From CAZJBS01 sp964544475 (GTDB lineage: Bacteria; CLD3; SB21): a stretch of DNA of 9,778 nucleotides. Under the pieces are notes generated by a model. That model saw only the letters and a program-made list of their open reading frames with translations, did not search any database and was not told the origin of the DNA. The stretch lies in contig CAZJBS010000059.1 in assembly GCA_964544475.1 (NCBI GenBank), positions 1 to 9,778 on the forward strand. The letters are read 5' to 3'. A program made the translations under genes and the position numbers. Shown piece by piece: positions 6,604-9,778 of the stretch (within the stretch, counting starts at the first letter, position 1; each line of letters opens with the position of its first letter).

Positions 6604-8034
6604 ATGTGTACCAATTCAGACTGTGCGGTTTCTCGAGGCGATCATCTCCTGGTATTTTTCCTCCTGCTGGTTTCGTACGCCTACATCTACCATGATCCCG
6701 GATGGAATGGCAATTCCCGGTTCGGTTTGACCATGGCCATGGTGGAAGAGGGCCGGCTCACGATTGACAACTACCACAACAAAGACGGAACTCAGACCGG
6801 CGACAAAGCGTTTTTCAAAGGACACTACTATTCCGACAAGGCTATCGGCGCTTCCCTTCTTGCCGCCGGCTTCTATGCACCGATGTATCACCTCAGTCAA
6901 TGGCTCAATGTCCACCTGCCCATCGGCGCCGTCAAGTACCTCCTGACGGTAATGGCGATCGGCCTGCCATCGGCGCTCGCCGGGACGCTCCTCTTCAGGA
7001 TGGGGTGCTCCATCACAGGAAATCGACTTCGCGCTTTCTTCATAACCCTCATGGTATCCTTCGGAACCATGAATTATCCCTTCAGTCAGATATTTTTCGG
7101 GCATCAGCTGGCCGCCGCGTGCTTGATTGTCGCCTTCTATGTGGCCAGTTCCACAATGATTACGACCGCTTTCTACAAGGCGGTATTCGGATTTCTGCTG
7201 GGATACGCGTTGCTGACCGAATATACGACCGGCATAGTCATTCTCGCCTTGGTCGTCTATTATTTCTACGTCATTCGAAAGGAAGCCCGGAATATCCGGA
7301 CTGTCGATTTTCTTATGCCGGTGGCCGGCTCCGCCATTCCCTTGATCATCCTGGCAGCCTACAACCTTATCTGCTTCAACCATCCATTTTCGATTGCCTA
7401 TGAGCATGTGGAGAGCTCCGAATTTGCCATTCCGATGTCACAGGGGTTTATGGGCATCCGCTGGCCCAACCTGCTGGTCATCTATTACCTGACGCTGCAC
7501 CCCGCACAGGGACTTTTCTGGCAGTCACCGATGCTGGGTCTTACCGCGGCGGGATGTATTGGAATGTGGCGGCAAAAACAGAAAACCGAACTGATGATGA
7601 TTCTTTTCTCCTTTTCGAGCTATCTCCTGGTCAATTCCGGATACTTCATGTGGTGGGGTGGCGACTCCTTTGGCCCGAGGCATCTGGTTCCGGTGGTTCC
7701 CTTTCTGGCGTACACGCTGTATTTTCTGCCCCCGCGTTGGATGGCCGCGCTGGTTTCGTTGGGACTCGTTTCTATGTTTCACATGTTGCTGGCCGCGTCG
7801 AGCCGTATCTGGATAGCCGGGGATGTCTATGAATTCATACAACGCCTCGGATACTTTGGTTATTCAGCCATTTATGATGGATGCCTAGGATTGTTAAGAA
7901 GCGGACGATTTGCCAGAAATATCGGAACCGAGCTCTTTCACTTGAAACTCTGGTGGAGTCTGGTTCCCCTTGTGGCGATCCAGTTGGTTTTCGTCGCCAT
8001 CTTTGTTTGGAGGGGTCGAACGAGAACCTCATGA
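6604..8034 (+). CDS. Multi-pass membrane protein, GT39-like (GT-C fold) glycosyltransferase
   Basis: 476 residues from ATG 6604. The frame stays open further upstream, but an earlier start would overlap the DUF2277 gene. Only weak ribosome-binding sequence (GGAAG) is visible. A first membrane helix (15-30) is followed by an exposed loop with NGNSRFGLTMAMVEEGRLTI (35-54), then TGDKAFFKGHYYSDKAIG (65-82). This GHYYSDK motif is characteristic of a family of bacterial GT39/PMT-like proteins. About nine to ten further hydrophobic segments follow. Near the C-terminus, YFMWWGGDSFGPRHLVPVVPF (347-367) is a second family hallmark. GT-C enzymes transfer sugars from polyprenyl-phosphate donors to acceptors outside the inner membrane. 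E49, D55 and D67 in the first loop are candidate catalytic acids. Donor and acceptor are unknown, and activity is inferred from the family only. The gene converges on the minus-strand group with a gap of about 110 bases. Confidence 0.72.
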   Translation: MCTNSDCAVSRGDHLLVFFLLLVSYAYIYHDPGWNGNSRFGLTMAMVEEGRLTIDNYHNKDGTQTGDKAFFKGHYYSDKAIGASLLAAGFYAPMYHLSQWLNVHLPIGAVKYLLTVMAIGLPSALAGTLLFRMGCSITGNRLRAFFITLMVSFGTMNYPFSQIFFGHQLAAACLIVAFYVASSTMITTAFYKAVFGFLLGYALLTEYTTGIVILALVVYYFYVIRKEARNIRTVDFLMPVAGSAIPLIILAAYNLICFNHPFSIAYEHVESSEFAIPMSQGFMGIRWPNLLVIYYLTLHPAQGLFWQSPMLGLTAAGCIGMWRQKQKTELMMILFSFSSYLLVNSGYFMWWGGDSFGPRHLVPVVPFLAYTLYFLPPRWMAALVSLGLVSMFHMLLAASSRIWIAGDVYEFIQRLGYFGYSAIYDGCLGLLRSGRFARNIGTELFHLKLWWSLVPLVAIQLVFVAIFVWRGRTRTS

Positions 8035-8079
8035 GTATGCACTCTGCGGTGTCCAGGACACGCGAACGGTGTCGCACAA

Positions 8080-8130
8080 CCGTGCCGGATAACGATCTTT
8101 ATGGATATTCTTTCTAGCAGACCGGCACGG
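8080..8130. repeat. 9-bp inverted repeat in the gap between convergent genes
   Basis: CCGTGCCGG (8080-8088) and CCGGCACGG (8122-8130) are perfect reverse complements separated by 33 bases. They lie between the stop of the membrane protein gene (8034) and the stop of the TerB-like gene (8148, minus strand). The loop is long and no T-run follows on either strand, so it is a poor intrinsic terminator. It could still form a 3'-end stem on both transcripts. Confidence 0.45.
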
Positions 8131-8160
8131 GCTGATCGCGCCCCACTTCATTCGATCAGC
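8131..8160. repeat. 8-bp inverted repeat overlapping the TerB-like stop codon
   Basis: GCTGATCG (8131-8138) and CGATCAGC (8153-8160) pair perfectly around a 14-base loop, immediately next to the larger repeat. On the minus strand the stem contains the last codons of the TerB-like gene and the loop contains its stop. A hairpin ending a transcript is the simplest explanation, but no T-run follows on either strand, so a terminator function is uncertain. Confidence 0.45.
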
Positions 8161-8558
8161 AGATGATTCACTTCGAGATCGCCGGCGCTGCTCCAATCCG
8201 CCACGTCGCGCATCGCACTCTCAAACCACGTTTCGTCAAATCCGTTGTGCATTGCGACCGTCTTCAACCAGTCCACTTCGGACGGATGCACATGACCGTC
8301 GGATAAAGCCAGCCTGAGACCGTCCCGTACGAATTTCCCGGCCAGGTCCGGCGACGAAAAGCCCGGCGCTTCGTGCGTGATATGCCGATTCTCCAGAATG
8401 TCGTCGATGGCGTTCTCGCAGAATTCGCGCTCGAAATCCAGCGCCCGCCCTATTCTCATCATGATCTGTTTTTCTTGCTCCGTGACCAGGCGATCCTTGC
8501 CGATCAACAGCAGGAGTCCCTTGAAATACAAACTGCGATCCTGAAGGGTGATTATCAT
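8148..8558 (-). CDS. TerB-like (tellurite resistance TerB family) protein
   Basis: 136 residues from ATG 8558. GGAG lies six bases upstream (8565-8568 on the plus strand), which favours this start over a longer TTG-started version. The sequence is two similar helical halves. The first has YFKGLLLLIG-KDRLVTEQEKQIMMRIG (11-37). The second has FVRDGLRLALSDGHVHPSEVDWLKTVAMHNGF (76-107), where ALSDGHVHPSE matches the A-x-x-D-G-x-h-x-x-x-E pattern of TerB folds. TerB-like proteins bind metal ions or sit in membrane-linked stress complexes. Here no other ter genes are present, so tellurite resistance should not be assumed. The gene lies 58 bases downstream of a ZIP metal transporter on the same strand, consistent with a metal-related role. 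No membrane segment or signal peptide is seen. Confidence 0.6.
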   Translation of the reverse strand: MIITLQDRSLYFKGLLLLIGKDRLVTEQEKQIMMRIGRALDFEREFCENAIDDILENRHITHEAPGFSSPDLAGKFVRDGLRLALSDGHVHPSEVDWLKTVAMHNGFDETWFESAMRDVADWSSAGDLEVNHLLIE

Positions 8559-8616
8559 GATTCTCTCCACAATACGACATTGCTGCAATTGGTGTGTTCC
8601 TTCGTCGCACCCCAAT

Positions 8617-9366
8617 CTATGGATGCTGGTTGGACATGCTCATGATGGTCCATAGGCCAGCCAGGATTAGGGCCGTCTGGAGGAGCAAGCTGCGTAGTCC
8701 AACTCGGCGATGCAACATCGGAACCAGATCGGCAACCGCAATATAAACAAAACTGGCCGCGGCAAGGGCCATGATATACGGGACGAGCCACCCGACGAAG
8801 TCCAGGAAGAAGTAGCTTCCGACGCCTGCGACCAATGTCGTCGAACTGGACAGCACATTGTAGAAGTAGGCCTGAGCTTTCGAATAGCCGCTGTCGAGCA
8901 GCACTGCAAAGTCGCCCAATTCCTGTGGAATCTCGTGTCCGATTATGGCCACAGCGGTCGCCAAACCAAGTGGGATCGATATGGAGAAGGCCGACGCGAT
9001 AACTACGCCGTCAATGAAATTGTGCAAGGCATCCCCCACAAGAATCAACAGTCCCGTCGTGGCGTGGGTTTCGCAGTGGGATTCATGACAATGACGCCAC
9101 ACCATCAGCTTCTCCAATACAAAGAAAATGACCACACCAGCAAGGAAGACATGGGCCGTTTCCCGAAATCCAACCCTTGCCACGGCTTGCTCGAGCAGTC
9201 CGAGAAATGCCGCTCCCAACAAGGTACCAATGGCATAGCTCAAAAGACATGGTGATATGCGCTCCCGCCACTTTTGGGGTATCATCAGTACCACGCTGGC
9301 AATGGTCACGGAACCCACACCCGCTATGAGGCTGAATCCGATGATGTGAGCCAGTGGGACGTTCAC
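8617..9366 (-). CDS. ZIP family metal transporter
   Basis: 249 residues with eight predicted membrane segments. It starts at GTG 9366, since a TGA lies in frame three codons upstream and the next Met is residue 28, inside the first helix. Transmembrane helix 4 carries H115-N116-F-I-D119 within GDALHNFIDGVVIASAF, and helix 5 carries H144-E145-I-P147-Q-E149. These are the two metal-binding motifs of the ZIP family and both are complete. Between helices 3 and 4, a short loop RHCHESHCETH (91-101) has four His and two Cys and could bind metal in the cytoplasm. ZIP proteins move Zn2+, Fe2+ or Mn2+ into the cytoplasm, although some bacterial members act as selective channels. The metal cannot be told from sequence. 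It sits 48 bases after the radical SAM gene and before the TerB-like gene, probably in one transcript. No good ribosome binding site was seen. Confidence 0.9.
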   Translation of the reverse strand: MNVPLAHIIGFSLIAGVGSVTIASVVLMIPQKWRERISPCLLSYAIGTLLGAAFLGLLEQAVARVGFRETAHVFLAGVVIFFVLEKLMVWRHCHESHCETHATTGLLILVGDALHNFIDGVVIASAFSISIPLGLATAVAIIGHEIPQELGDFAVLLDSGYSKAQAYFYNVLSSSTTLVAGVGSYFFLDFVGWLVPYIMALAAASFVYIAVADLVPMLHRRVGLRSLLLQTALILAGLWTIMSMSNQHP

Positions 9367-9414
9367 GCTATTTCAGTGTCGTGTAGACGTCTCATATCAT
9401 GCACCGGTATCCGA

Positions 9415-9777
9415 TCATTGTTTGATCCTTCTGAGAAAGAATCGATTTCCCAGATAACTTGTCTCCACGAGTTGATGGCTGACTATCAGTCGTTCCACCA
9501 TACTCCAGTTGGCCCCTGCTTTCTCCAAGAACGAACGGAGACCATCCTCCCTCATGGGATGAACGGCGGTAATGCTCAGAATATCCGCCTCGGTATCTCC
9601 GGTCGATGCAAAAGCATCCCCTTCATAACCCGTCAGCAATTCGACTCGTTCCGTCTTGTCTTTGAGAAGTTGGTAAAAGCTCGCAAGCGCTTTTTCGTCA
9701 GGAGGTCGTATGCCTTTCTCAGCCGGAGGACGCGTCGGAATTGATATGTACGCCACCGTGGGACACAGTTTCCCGAC
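9415..9777 (-). CDS. C-terminal part of a radical SAM protein (COG0731-like), truncated by window edge
   Basis: The frame enters at the right edge reading VGKLCPTVAYISIPTRPPAEK and ends with TAA or another stop at 9415-9417; 120 residues are visible. IPTRPPAEK, LLTGYEGDAFASTGD and ILSITAVHPMREDGLRSFL recall the C-terminal half of a family of radical SAM proteins grouped with COG0731. The end resembles a small winged-helix-like segment (WSMVERLIVSHQLVETSYLGNRFFLRR). The Cx3Cx2C iron-sulphur motif and SAM-binding strands would lie outside the window and cannot be checked. Radical SAM enzymes use a [4Fe-4S] cluster and S-adenosylmethionine to generate a radical; the substrate of this subfamily is unclear to me. 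A GTG at 9756 is not the real start, since family-like sequence continues upstream of it. The ZIP transporter gene follows on the same strand. Confidence 0.8.
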   Translation of the reverse strand, partial: VGKLCPTVAYISIPTRPPAEKGIRPPDEKALASFYQLLKDKTERVELLTGYEGDAFASTGDTEADILSITAVHPMREDGLRSFLEKAGANWSMVERLIVSHQLVETSYLGNRFFLRRIKQ

Positions 9778-9778
9778 G

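Noticed and set aside
6616..7407. Minus-strand open frame opposite the membrane protein
   Set aside because: It is the antisense shadow of a well-supported multi-pass membrane protein and shows no recognisable domain.
8559..8615. Longer TerB-like protein starting at TTG 8615
   Set aside because: ATG 8558 has a well-spaced GGAG and begins right at the conserved helix; the extra 19 residues show no family similarity.
1..9778. CRISPR arrays, tRNA or rRNA genes and insertion sequences
   Set aside because: No regularly spaced repeats, cloverleaf-type sequence, rRNA signature, transposase motif or terminal inverted repeats were seen on either strand.

Overview
The window looks like part of a chromosome from a member of the FCB group (Bacteroidota, Rhodothermota, Calditrichota, KSB1 and relatives). 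The main evidence is three secreted proteins in a row that end in the type IX secretion (Por secretion tail) domain: an NxPNPFN motif, a WDGRD motif and a final RKxxxxK. Several genes also carry strong Shine-Dalgarno sequences (AGGGAGG, AAAGGAG, GGAG), which typical Bacteroidia lack, so an FCB lineage outside classical Bacteroidia fits best. The phylum cannot be fixed from the sequence alone. No mobile element, CRISPR array, rRNA or tRNA was seen.

Layout, left to right. (1) Positions 1-3628, + strand: a surface/secretome block. It holds the tail of one T9SS cargo protein, a second cargo with an Fn3-like domain whose signal-peptide start is cut off by a 10-C homopolymer, and a 701-residue Asp-box beta-propeller cargo. 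(2) Positions 3629-3960: a 332-base spacer with a small palindrome next to a possible -10 box. (3) Positions 3961-6199, + strand: a cyclase/kynurenine-formamidase-type metal hydrolase followed after 1 base by an unusually long OppC/DppC-type ABC permease. (4) Positions 6315-8034, + strand: a small DUF2277 protein and a multi-pass GT-C/GT39-like membrane protein. (5) Positions 8148-9777, - strand: the C-terminal part of a radical SAM protein, a ZIP metal transporter and a TerB-like protein, probably co-transcribed in that order. They converge on the membrane protein across a gap holding two inverted repeats.

How the genes may work together. The T9SS cargoes would share one export route and probably decorate the cell surface or are released. 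The hydrolase and permease are likely translationally coupled, but the other parts of an Opp/Dpp importer (OppB, ATPases, solute-binding protein) are not in the window. The minus-strand group would combine metal uptake with an Fe-S enzyme and a TerB-like protein; that link is inferred from gene order only.

No clearly new system was found. The points most worth checking are the poly-C frameshift in the second cargo gene, the extended permease coupled to a cyclase-family hydrolase, the composition shift inside the propeller gene, and the radical SAM-ZIP-TerB cluster.
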